DNA of 64,000 bases, from the NCBI GenBank assembly GCA_009760885.1, contig CM019716.1, positions 15,386,202 to 15,450,201 on the forward strand, read 5' to 3'. The stretch comes from Achatina immaculata (Eukaryota > Mollusca > Gastropoda > Stylommatophora > Achatinidae). A program made the position numbers and the translations under genes. How positions within the stretch are numbered: position 1 is the stretch's first letter; every line of letters starts with the position of its first letter. Below, piece by piece: positions 55,067 to 64,000 of the stretch. The notes beneath the pieces were generated by a model. That model made no database searches. It saw only the letters and a program-made list of their open reading frames with translations, and was not told the origin of the DNA.

Positions 55067-55099
55067 AGCACAGTACAGTACAATGTGCGGAAAAACATA

Positions 55100-55262
55100 T
55101 GTCTAGTGTTCAGTCAGTCATTTGCATGTCCCTTGTGGAACTCTGCTTCCCTAACAGCTCTCCTGTAGGCCTCTCAGTTGTAAGCAAGACGCCCTGCCAC
55201 TGATGCATCCATTTGCAGATTATCAACGATGTCTTGCAGCCATCTTCGCCTTGGTCTTCCTG
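55100..55262 (-). mobile_element. LINE-C 3' fragment with (GACT)n tail, minus strand
   Basis: On the minus strand, RRRWLQDIVDNLQMDASVAG-like sequence ends ATGCAAATGACTGACTG. The tail unit differs from the GAAT of the copies at 13281, 27430 and 32521 and matches the AACTGACTG at the end of the 49681 copy, suggesting a subfamily. Confidence 0.8.
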
Positions 55263-55264
55263 CC

Positions 55265-56088
55265 GATGTGCAGCTGATGGAAATAGTTACCATGAGGATA
55301 GAAAAATGATCAGTAAAGTATGAGAACACAATTTTGTAAGATTAGACCTCGAAAAATTCGTAGACAACGCACTTTAGTGAGATGTGAGAGAAAGAAAAAT
55401 CGCAAGAGAATTACCTGGTATTCGAACACGGACTCCGGTAGGACGAGCAGCCGTCTAGCCACGAGAGAACAGCGTACTACCGACTTAGCCAGCTAGCACC
55501 CCCCAAGAAAAGATGTTTTGTTGACATACCGTACCAAAGCCTCGTAGTTTCCTATTTAGAAAAATGATCAGGGCGATTAACATCGCCATGGGACCCTCAC
55601 ACTAACATACAACATCAAAAACAACATACTAACTTCATATATACTGAAAAACTCCGAACACACCCTTCCAACAAAGAATCACATTTTTGTCCTAAAAAGG
55701 ACAATCAAACTTACAACACTACTTAATAAACTTTACAACCTTTTGCCCTAAAAAGGACAACCAACTAGCAAAAACTACATTTTTACTTAAACATACAGTT
55801 GTTCTAACAAAGACAATCAACTACAAAATTTACATGCTGAGCTAAGTCCTAACAACCATCTTTCCAGAGAAAAAATCACATACGACCTGTCTCTACAACA
55901 TTCAGACCAAAAACTAACTCATTCATACATCCCGCCCATCAGATCCACGTGACTGAGTTCTCCCTCGGAACACGGAGATACTTCCTCCGTGCTTGCATAA
56001 ACAGGTGAATTGTGGTCTGTTACTGTCTGACCACAACAACAGGGTTTCTCACACACACCCACACAAAAACATCTGTAACAGAATCTTT
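55265..56088 (-). repeat. Dispersed repeat X, copy B (minus), split by a SINE
   Basis: The reverse complement matches 26505-27120. Removal of the SINE and one target duplication (55299-55556) restores colinearity with copy A on both sides (CATGGCGATG on one side, TCATGGTAAC...CATCAGCTGCACATC on the other). The end near 55265 is cut by the LINE-C fragment. Confidence 0.7.
55314..55556 (-). mobile_element. tRNA-headed SINE (family S2, copy 2) with 15-bp target duplication
   Basis: Perfect 15-bp direct repeats TAGAAAAATGATCAG flank it (55299-55313 and 55557-55571). On the minus strand it begins with the 30-bp arm (55527-55556), then a spacer, the tRNA-like head (GGCTAAGTCGGTAGTACGC; GTTCGAATACC) and a body colinear with copy 1 (15800-16022). 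It ends exactly where copy 1 has its own 30-bp arm. Confidence 0.85.
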
Positions 56089-56830
56089 AAACCTCTTGCC
56101 AAGCTGATCTAGTGCTAGTCTCTCGAATTTTATCCTAAAACCTCATTTTACTCTTCACTTTTTCCATAAGTGAATGTTAGTATGTAAAAATGCCTATTGC
56201 TGAAAATGTTATAGTGCTTTTTTTTCCTTGTGTCTTTCCTTATTTAGTATTCACTTCAGTTGATCACGTATTTCTGTGTGTTTCTCTTTGTTTGTCCCGG
56301 AGATACACACTATACTTGTGTACACCCACGTTTAAAAGTTTTCATTTATATATTTATTTTTTTTAAATTCCACGCGCATGAACCATAAAGGAGTGTAAGT
56401 ATGACGTCCCCAGCTGTTGTAAGGAGCTCTTTCACGTTGTTTGAAATTGTATTTCGCTATTTTTCTTTTTAATCTACTACTCTGAGTTTCAGTTCGTGTC
56501 TGTTTTTAAAGTCTAATTTAATGTAATCCAGAATTATGAAGTTTTTGTTTAATAAGTTTTTAGGTCCATTTTTTTTCCTGACTAAGCCTCAAGATTTTGG
56601 AAGTATTACTGTACAACCTTCAGTGCGAGGTTTTCAAATTCTTAGTTTGCTACAAACTACAAGCACATGGATATGGAGGGTCCTATCGCGTTAAAATCGT
56701 AACCGCTTATAGCTCGACTTCAAAGAAGGTTTTCAAACGTCGATAAGCGTTGCTTGTAGAACAATTGCAAATTCTGTCCTTCCACGCAGACATAATCATC
56801 CTTGTACATCTGCGTTTCCTTCCCACATTT
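56089..56830. other. No recognisable feature
   Basis: T-rich unique-looking DNA. Confidence 0.5.
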
Positions 56831-57265
56831 CAGAGCCTTCAAGTGGGGGTGGGCTGGGGGTTGGCTGGGGGTGTCGGACATTTATTCAGAAGTATGTAAT
56901 GTCTGTCATTTCGTAATCTCACGTAAGTTTCTTTGAAGGCAAAAAGAAAACATAAAATTTGATGTCATTTATTATCAAGACACTCTCATATATGTACATG
57001 TATAAAAGTTAAAAGTAGCATTATCATACATGTACATAGATAACAGTTAAAAGTAGCCTTGTCATATATGTACATATATAAAAGTAGCCTTGTCAAATTA
57101 TGTAGAAATGTACAGTGTTAATGCCTATATTTTCCTCGACATCCAAGCTCCAGGATGGATCTACAGTATGGATCTACATGGGTTTCTACATGGGTCGAAA
57201 AATCCCTTAACGTCACCTCTTGGGGAACCCTACAGTCCCGCTGACGCCCAATTTGAGAAGCCCTG
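56831..57265. mobile_element. hAT-type MITE, ~435 bp
   Basis: The left end CAGAGCCTTCAAGTGGGGGT and the right end (reverse complement CAGGGCTTCTCAAATTGGGC) form degenerate inverted termini. The right interior has GGGAACCCTACAGTCCCGCT. The 8-bp flanks do not match, so the target duplication is lost or the boundaries are slightly off. It contains a GGGGGTTGGCTGGGGG run. Confidence 0.5.
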
Positions 57266-57949
57266 AATCTAGACGAAAGTCAAGGGAGAAGACAACAAGC
57301 AGTCTAACGCCATAGTAAAGTAGAAAGGCAAACACTTAAAAATGCATACTGTGATGACGAGGAATTAGTAACTTAGAACTGATGGGAAGCATGACGGTAT
57401 TGATAGTAACAGGAAGAGAGGTAATGTGCTTTAACGGCGAGTATCATGTTTAAACGTCCAAAACAGTGTTAAATTTTAACATATCACGTGACTGGTAAAA
57501 AGTACGCCCAGCATGCTTCAAGCTGGGGAGAAGACGTAGGGCCCTAGATGTAGGTGAGAAATAGGAGGTGCCTGGTCTGTATGACTTAGATACCAGATAT
57601 ATGGATGCATGCTAGGTAGATTCTTCATTTACACCTGGAAAGGTGTATCATCCAGGTTGAAAAGGGCGCCTCTAAATTTAGACGTTTACTTGGTTTAGCA
57701 ACATATCTGCGCACGATCCTTCTTTTCTTAGTTGCTTGTTTCACACGCTTCAGTGCACAGATCTTTTAAGTGTAGCTAGTGATATCAGAATAAACATGCA
57801 TCGTTCCGGTCTGATGCTTTTTGTTTTATTTGCTATCCAACATGAATATTAGTTCCAAGCGAACAACGGCGTCGCCATAATCAAAGTTGGATTAAAAGTC
57901 CGCTTGCTTTTTTTTTGTATTGAAACCTTGAAGATCTGTAACTGTTTTT
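57266..57949. other. No recognisable feature
   Basis: Unique-looking sequence with no supportable gene. Confidence 0.5.
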
Positions 57950-58438
57950 TCTGACTTTTCTTTCTTTCTTGATCTCCTCTGTGCGTTTTGTTGATTTTCT
58001 TGATCTTCTCCGTATGTTTTCTGACTTTCTTTCTTGATCCTCTCTGTGCGTTTTGCTGACTTTATTTCTTTCTTTGTTTTATTTGTCTGTTTTCTTAACT
58101 TTCCTTCTTTATCTTCTGTTTGTTTTCCCGATTTTATTTCTGTCTTCTCTGTGTGTTTTCTCTACTTTTTTTTCTTTCTTTAAATTCTTTGTCTGTTTGT
58201 CTGACCTTCTTTCCTTCTTCGTTCTCTCTGTGTATTTTCCTGACGTTCTTTCTTTATCTTCTCTGTGTGTTTTCTTAACTTTCTTTATCTTCTCTGTGTG
58301 TTTTCTTATCTTTCTTTATCTTCTCTGTATGTTTTCTTAACTTTCTTTATCTTCTCTGCATATTTTCTTAACTTTCTTTATCTTCTCTGCATGTTTTCTT
58401 AACTGTCTTTATCTTATCTGTGTATTTTCTTAACTTTT
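57950..58438. repeat. ~30-bp pyrimidine-rich minisatellite
   Basis: Units of CTTCTCTGTGTGTTTTCTTA / ACTTTCTTTAT, increasingly regular towards 58440. The Leu/Phe/Ser-rich plus-strand frame 58053-58340 is an artefact. Confidence 0.85.
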
Positions 58439-58969
58439 TTACACACCATATTCAGTACGTGTCTGTTCAGTATGTGTCATATTCAGTACACGTCCTATTC
58501 AGTACACACCCTATTCAGTACGTGTCATATTCAGTACACATCATATACAGTACAACCCTATTCAGTACGTGTCATATTCAGTACACGTCCTATTCAGTAC
58601 GTGTCATATTCAGTACACGTCCTATTCAGTACGTGTCATATTCAGTACACGTCCTATTCAGTACACACCCTATTCAGTACGTGTCATATTCAAGACACGT
58701 CCTATTCAGTACGTGTCATATTCAGTACACGTCCTATTCAGTATACACCCTATTCAGTACGTGTCATATTCAGTACACACCCTATTCAGTACGTGTCATA
58801 TTCAGTACACGTCCTATTCAGTACGTGTCATATTCAGTACACATCCTATTCAGTATACACCCTACTCAGTACATACCATATTCAGTACACACCTTATTCA
58901 GTAAGTGTCATATTCATTACACGTCCTATTCAGTACGTGCCATATTCAGTACGTGCCCTATTCAGTAAA
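58439..58969. repeat. 32-bp minisatellite built from 16-bp halves
   Basis: About 16 units of TATTCAGTACGTGTCA + TATTCAGTACACGTCC. The 32-bp period leaves all three forward frames open (His/Ile/Tyr/Ser-rich frames of 110-180 codons), which are artefacts. The array abuts a LINE-D fragment at 58970 without a spacer. Confidence 0.95.
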
Positions 58970-61270
58970 AGCAAGGGAGATAATATACATCCTTGTTTCA
59001 CGCCTCTTTCAATCTAGAACCATTCATTCATTCTTCTTCTGTATTGACTGCACAAACATATGTAGCATGGCCTTGTAAGTAATGCTTATAGTTGTTGTTA
59101 TTATTATTAATGAATATGACTATGAAAATATACTGTAAACAAAATAGTAACATCGAATAGCGACAGAGAAAAGTGGATAGGAAAGGAAGAGAAAGGTATA
59201 TAACTTCCATGACACTAGAACAAGACGCAGACAAAAATAAACAGTAGAAACAATGAATACAAAAAATACGAGACTAAATGACCCTGAGATATAGGTAATA
59301 CAAAGGAAGGACACCAGAAAGTAGGATGGTCCAGTGATAACAAAGCGGTGACTGGACGTTGACACGTGTAAACAAAATAGAAAAGACGAATTGAAAGGGC
59401 AGACACAATGAAAACCCAGGACACAAGAAAGCCTCCAACATGAAAGCGCAAGATAATGACTTAGGTAAATAACAATTGTATAGACGAAACTGACGCAGAA
59501 TGACACGTGTTAGGACGCGATTGCATACGATTTTTAAAATAAAGGAGTGACCAGTTCGGCCAGCTGACCAATTAAATATTTAGAGGAGTGGCCTTTTGGA
59601 CAATTGACTTACAAGAGATAAGTCACGGGGCAGTCTGAATGACGGACAATCAGAACGCGCATGGGAACCAGTGAACATCTGAAGGGTGGAGCCAAAATGC
59701 TTATTGGTTAATCCATCAAGCTGGACTTGGAGATAAAAAGACGAGCGGAGAGACAGCAGAAAACCAAGAAGAACCAAGAGGGCCGAGGATCAAGAAATAA
59801 GGAAGAAAGACGAAGAAGTACGGAAGTAGAAGAGAGAGGAGACAGAGGAGGGAGATCGTCAGAACACCGTTGGTCCGGCAAGTAGCGACTGACTAGAACT
59901 GCAAGAAGGACAGTCAGTGCACGTGGACAGTCAAGAGTGAAGAAAAAAGGCCGAGAAGCCATCAGATGAGAGATAGGAACAGAAGTCCAGAGAAGAGGCA
60001 AGTAGACATTTTCTCGTTGGTGCACTGCGATTGAGAGACGGCAGAGGAAGATCGTCAGAAGAAATCAGAAGACAGACAAGAAAAGAAAGAGGACGAGACG
60101 ATATGAAATCAGAAGTAGTGTTAGACGGAATATGGTTTTCATGTGATTAAGAAGAATTGACACTTTTGAACTTTGAATACAGTGATTTTAGGCGAGAAAC
60201 TAGTTGACCACGTGTTGCAGATGTGATGTAATACTGAGACAGGAAATGTTCTCGTATCAAGTGTAGAATATGGTGAATTTGAAAAACTGAGAACTGCTGC
60301 GTGTAGAATATGATAAAGTTTGATATTGTGAACAAATGATTAAGTGTTTCAATCCAAGCGACATAGTCGACAATACATCTTGAACTTATTTGTTAGAATT
60401 AAATAAATAATGTAGAGAACAGTTTCATCGGATTTGCTCTAGATTTAGTGAAGGGGTAATATTTTGTGAAACCTGTGATATATTATGATCAAAGAACTTT
60501 GACTTCATCAATAATATGATAGTCCACACAATCTATAAATATTATACATATCCATTATAGAAGTCTCTAATGATGTTGACAGTCTTAGATGGTATTCCAT
60601 ATATTCTTAAAATTCTCCACAATTATTCTCTGTGTATGATATCAAATGCCTTTTTAAAGTCCATGAAGTTCAGGGTTAATGGTCTTTGCTTTTCAATGCG
60701 TTTTTCAAGTATTCTTCTTAGAGTAAAGATCTGGTCGAGACAGCTTCTCCCTTTTCGAAATCCTGCTTGTACTCCTCTCATTGCAGCATCCACTATATCT
60801 TGAATTCTATCCAGGATAACTTTGCAAAATACTTTTGACACAAGTGATAGTAAGGTTATTACTCTCAAGTTATTGCAATCGCTAAGGTTCCCTTCTTCGG
60901 TATTTTTACAATGATTCCTTTTTTCCATTGAGAAGGGACCTTTTCTTTTTTCCAAACTTTATTAAACATTCTCTGTAGTTGGCTCATGTTGTCAATGTTA
61001 ATAGCTTTTAACATTCCGGCTGTTGTTTGATCTTCACCTACAGCTGTGTTGTTACCCATTAAATTCACTGCTGTTTCAATTTCATGCAATGTAAATTCAT
61101 CCAGGTTGACATTTAGTTGTGGGAAGGGTAAGTCAGTTTCAAGGTTTAACAATTCTTTTGGGGTGTGGTCGATTAAGTAATTCTTGGAAGTGTTCGGCCC
61201 ATTTTTGGGTTTGTTCTTTACTTGATATTAATAGTGTGCGAATTTTTGCTAAGGATTGGCCTCTCTTTGG
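58970..61270 (-). pseudogene. LINE-D fragment split by a 1.5-kb insertion, minus strand
   Basis: 60544-61270 encodes KERPILSK, LLNLETDLPFPQLNVNLDE, WKKGIIVKIPKKG, VQAGFRKGRSCLDQIFTLRR, NFMDFKKAFDIIHRE and GIPS...NIIRDFYNGY. The very next residues of LINE-D (CAVNTEEE, QIE.GVKQGCILSP) are found at 58970-59063. Comparison with 40400-41160 shows no other gap. The 3' half of the RT beyond LSPLLF is missing, replaced by the 32-bp satellite. Several frameshifts are present. Confidence 0.85.
59064..60543. mobile_element. Unclassified ~1.48-kb insertion in LINE-D
   Basis: It is bounded by ACATAT on both sides (59058-59063 and about 60544-60549), present once (as CCATAT) in the intact LINE-D copy. No coding frame. 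A purine-rich central part (59740-60110), a TATA-like GATAAAAAG at 59733 and AATAAA at about 60404 would fit a solo LTR read on the plus strand, but canonical TG...CA ends in the right register are not seen. Confidence 0.55.
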
Positions 61271-62218
61271 AAGATATACGATCTGGAAATGTTAGCATTC
61301 TTTGATTCATGAGTTCTTTGGTCGCGACATGAATGTGGATTTCATTAGGTCATTTGATATAAATTTATTAGGTCATTTGATATAAATTTATCGACTGGAT
61401 CATTCAACAGATTTTGTTACAATTTTTGTCCACATTCATGAAAATCTTTTAATCCCTCTACAGAAAGAATGTTTTTATTGTGTGTACCCGAATGTACAAC
61501 AAAGTATACACAAGGACACTGCAGGCAAAGACGACAGTTTATTTTTTTAGTTTGTCCCGAGTTCGGTGTTACTGTACGAGTAGTTGGAACGTAGAAGCTT
61601 CCGGTTCCGTTTTCTTCTTAATGTAAACAAGCGCTCTCTGCATTGTCTCTGTAAGAGATTCCGGGTTTAACGTACAGGATATGTTGTATAAAATGCCCTA
61701 TTTCTCGGCATTAACGGATATCTTTCTTTCTCCCCTCTCTCCTCTTTCTCTCTCTCCTCTCTCCTCTTTCTCTCTCTCTCCCCAAACCTTTTTACACACA
61801 CACACATCCACACAATTACGTATCCATTAAATGTAGGTGGGGTTTACTGTACCTTCCTAACGTATATTTTTATCGCATTAAGATACTCTTTACGTGGTCA
61901 GTGATATTCTACTGTACCTCCTGTAGCAGCTTTGTTATCTCTCCCCGTTGTGTATCGCCTGTTTCTGTCAGTAATTCTGCCTCTGTTTATTTCAAACTTA
62001 TTTCTGCTGTTTTTTAACTTTTTCTTGCTGTCTTTTTTCATTTTGTTGTTGTTTATTTTCCATGCAGTCTGTTTGCTTATCTGTTTATTTGTGACGATCC
62101 TCTATCAGACAACGCTTTTATACAAGAGACGGGTCATTGCTCTGAGTTTTTTTTTAAAATTAGAGATATTTTCTCTGTCTTTCTCCTTCCTCATTATCAT
62201 TTTATCTTCCTCCTTTCT

Positions 62219-62258
<40 letters not shown>

Positions 62259-62793
62259 TCGATTTCTCCCATCCCTCGACCGCCCATGCTTGAACGTTCC
62301 TAACATACTAGTCTTTTGGTCTGTTCTCACTTTGTCTAGTTTGTCGTATAAATCTGCTGTCGCCATGTCTGTCAAGAGGGGCGAACTATGACTGTCATGT
62401 GCGAGCTGACATTCTAGTAAATTCGACCTGGTCGAGTAAACTGTTCAGTCCTAGCGCTGACTGCTGGGTGGACTTTACCTTGGGAATGTAGGGCTGATGT
62501 CGTGTATAGAGAAGCTAAGGTATACGTACATATGTATATATATATATATGAAGACATATAATTTCAATGATTATTAGATAATTATGAATGTAGATGCAGT
62601 AATGTGTTATGAAACTGTTAAAGGATATGTGAGTTTTATTTTGTCATATGGAACAAGCTATTCAGTAGAAAGTATAAGATTGAAGTTTGGAACTCAGTAT
62701 ATAAATCATTATTATCCGTTCAATTAATGGCATGAAGTTATTAACATTATTAGCTCAGTTCACATCTGAGTTATCAAGCATTATTATTTAATA
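61271..62793. other. Unique sequence with CT runs and a small tandem duplication
   Basis: 61344-61390 holds a 23-bp tandem duplication (GGTCATTTGATATAAATTTA core). (TC)n-rich tracts lie at 61730-61785 and 62224-62256, and a short TA run at 62535. The Leu/Phe-rich frame 61932-62303 has no start context or motif that supports a gene. Confidence 0.5.
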
Positions 62794-62993
62794 TTATTAT
62801 TTGCAAATGTGACATTTTAAAAAATATATTATAATAAAATATATTATAAAACACTATTTTATAATGCTATAATATTCAGACAAATAATTATAGATTGAAA
62901 ACTGACAGCGCGAAGTACACACGATTGTGATAACACAGGTATATAAGAGTAAACACTATAATATTCATACGCCCAACATTACTTTGTATATTA
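62794..62993 (+). repeat. Direct repeat, first copy (~200 bp)
   Basis: It matches 63801-64000 at about 96-97%, with one 1-base insertion. It contains ATATTATAATAAAATATATT and CTGACAGCGCGAAGTACACA. Confidence 0.9.
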
Positions 62994-63800
62994 TTATTCT
63001 CGATTGTCACAAAAACAACATCAGCACATTCTGTAACACATACTCTCTCTCACTCTCTCTCTCTCTCTCACACACGCCTTTTCACTCATACATAAACGTA
63101 GAGAACAAATTGATTAGAAACTGATATTTACTACAGTTATTACAAAACCAAGAAATGTCTATATAATAATAAAGATAATATAAAATTTTAATAATGGACA
63201 TAAGAGCTATATGTAAGCACAAGTAAAAAATGTGTACTGTTTCATTAATTAGTTTTTAAATGCGAATTTAACCCACATAATATAGATAACCAATATACTT
63301 GATCACGTGACACAAGCTAAAATATCAAATCCACTACCTAGTCTGAGATTACCGGTAGCAGGGTTCACCTGTCTGCTCGTGACAATACAAAAAATAAATA
63401 TTAGAGTTCACCGAATCCAAAGTTTATCTGGAAATAAAATTTGCTATGTTTATGCAAAATTCACAAACTGATGTACAAAATTCTGTCCTCGAAATCTGTG
63501 TCACAATCTTAAACATTCCGTAGGTCACAATGATTCAGCGTGTTTTATATTTTCTGCTTAATTTATTATTGTGGATCTAAAATATTTACATTAGAAGAAA
63601 TGGTTCGTGATTTAAAAAAAACAATCACACAAAAAAGGAAGATCTAAAATTAAAAAAAATATATTCTTCTGTCGTAATAAGGAGACAGTTTTATATATCA
63701 CAGGGTGTACAGCTTTCAAATGTGGGCCAAATGAATGTCAATTTTTCACAAAACTCGCACATCACATTTCTTTCTGCGTAGTTCCTACCACTATGTAATC
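62994..63800. other. Spacer between the two direct repeats
   Basis: AT-rich, with a (TC)n tract at 63040-63069. No reading frame with a recognisable domain. If the repeats are LTRs this interior is far too short for gag-pol. Confidence 0.5.
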
Positions 63801-64000
63801 TTATTATTTGCAAATGTGACATTTTGAAAAATATATTATAATAAAATATATTATAAAACACTATTTTATAGTGGCTATAATATTCAGAAAAATAATTATA
63901 GATTGAAAACTGACAGCGCGAAGTACACATGATTGTGATAACACAGGTATATAAGAGTAAATACTATAATATTCATACACCCAACATTACTTTGTATATT
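63801..64000 (+). repeat. Direct repeat, second copy (runs off the window)
   Basis: Same sequence as 62794-62993 at a spacing of 1,007 bp. The true length is unknown because the window ends inside it. Confidence 0.9.

Noticed and set aside
58420..59017. Overlapping 111-182-codon frames rich in Tyr/Ser/Val
   Set aside because: Consequence of a 32-bp satellite; the end of one frame runs into an antisense LINE-D fragment.
61932..62303. Leu/Phe-rich 123-codon frame
   Set aside because: T-rich composition and a terminal (TC)n run explain the hydrophobic peptide.

Overview
The window is eukaryotic, repeat-dominated intergenic DNA. It has no operons and no compact gene layout, coding density is very low, and microsatellites, minisatellites and decayed transposons are everywhere. 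The mix of elements suggests a lophotrochozoan, most likely a mollusc: endonuclease/reverse-transcriptase LINEs of the RTE ('craniofacial development protein 2-like') type, an I/Nimb-type LINE with an RNase H domain, Tc1-like transposons, hAT and Tigger-like MITEs, and several tRNA-headed SINEs. The species cannot be named from sequence alone.

Only one stretch looks like a host protein gene. It is an intronless 641-codon seven-transmembrane receptor on the minus strand (28244-30169). Its very long third intracellular loop contains a frame-preserving 33-bp minisatellite (10 copies of an 11-residue unit). Its last 14 codons and its stop codon lie inside a complete hAT-type MITE (27909-28288, 8-bp target duplication). 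All other substantial open frames are either transposon relics or artefacts of tandem repeats.

Layout. 0-6 kb: a 34-bp minisatellite that appears to have grown from a reverse-transcriptase fragment, purine/pyrimidine satellites, and a Tc1 pseudogene. 6.4-11.3 kb: a SINE and a nearly full-length I/Nimb-like LINE. 12-21 kb: LINE fragments (families B, C, D), two SINEs, and a nearly complete RTE-like LINE (family A) with a long 5' leader. 21-27 kb: a LINE-E tail, a second Tc1 family, a 44-bp minisatellite and dispersed repeat X. 27-31 kb: MITE plus receptor gene. 31-39 kb: minisatellites, including two large arrays in inverted orientation, a Tigger-like end and a SINE. 39.7-45.8 kb: a long LINE-D pseudogene, a perfect 37-bp palindrome, LINE-E, TAG-repeat satellites and a Tigger-like MITE. 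46-58 kb: minisatellites, nested LINE-C in LINE-E, the second copy of repeat X with a tRNA-SINE inserted in it, and hAT remnants. 58-64 kb: a 32-bp satellite abutting LINE-D, which is split by a 1.5-kb insertion, and a direct repeat of 1,007-bp spacing that runs off the window.

How the parts relate: each LINE family ends in its own short tandem tail (GA, GAAT/GACT, AGATA, GAA, GATGAT), and many microsatellites sit exactly at those 3' ends. Several minisatellites can be traced to transposon termini or coding fragments. Family letters (LINE-A to F, repeat X) are working labels used only in this annotation.
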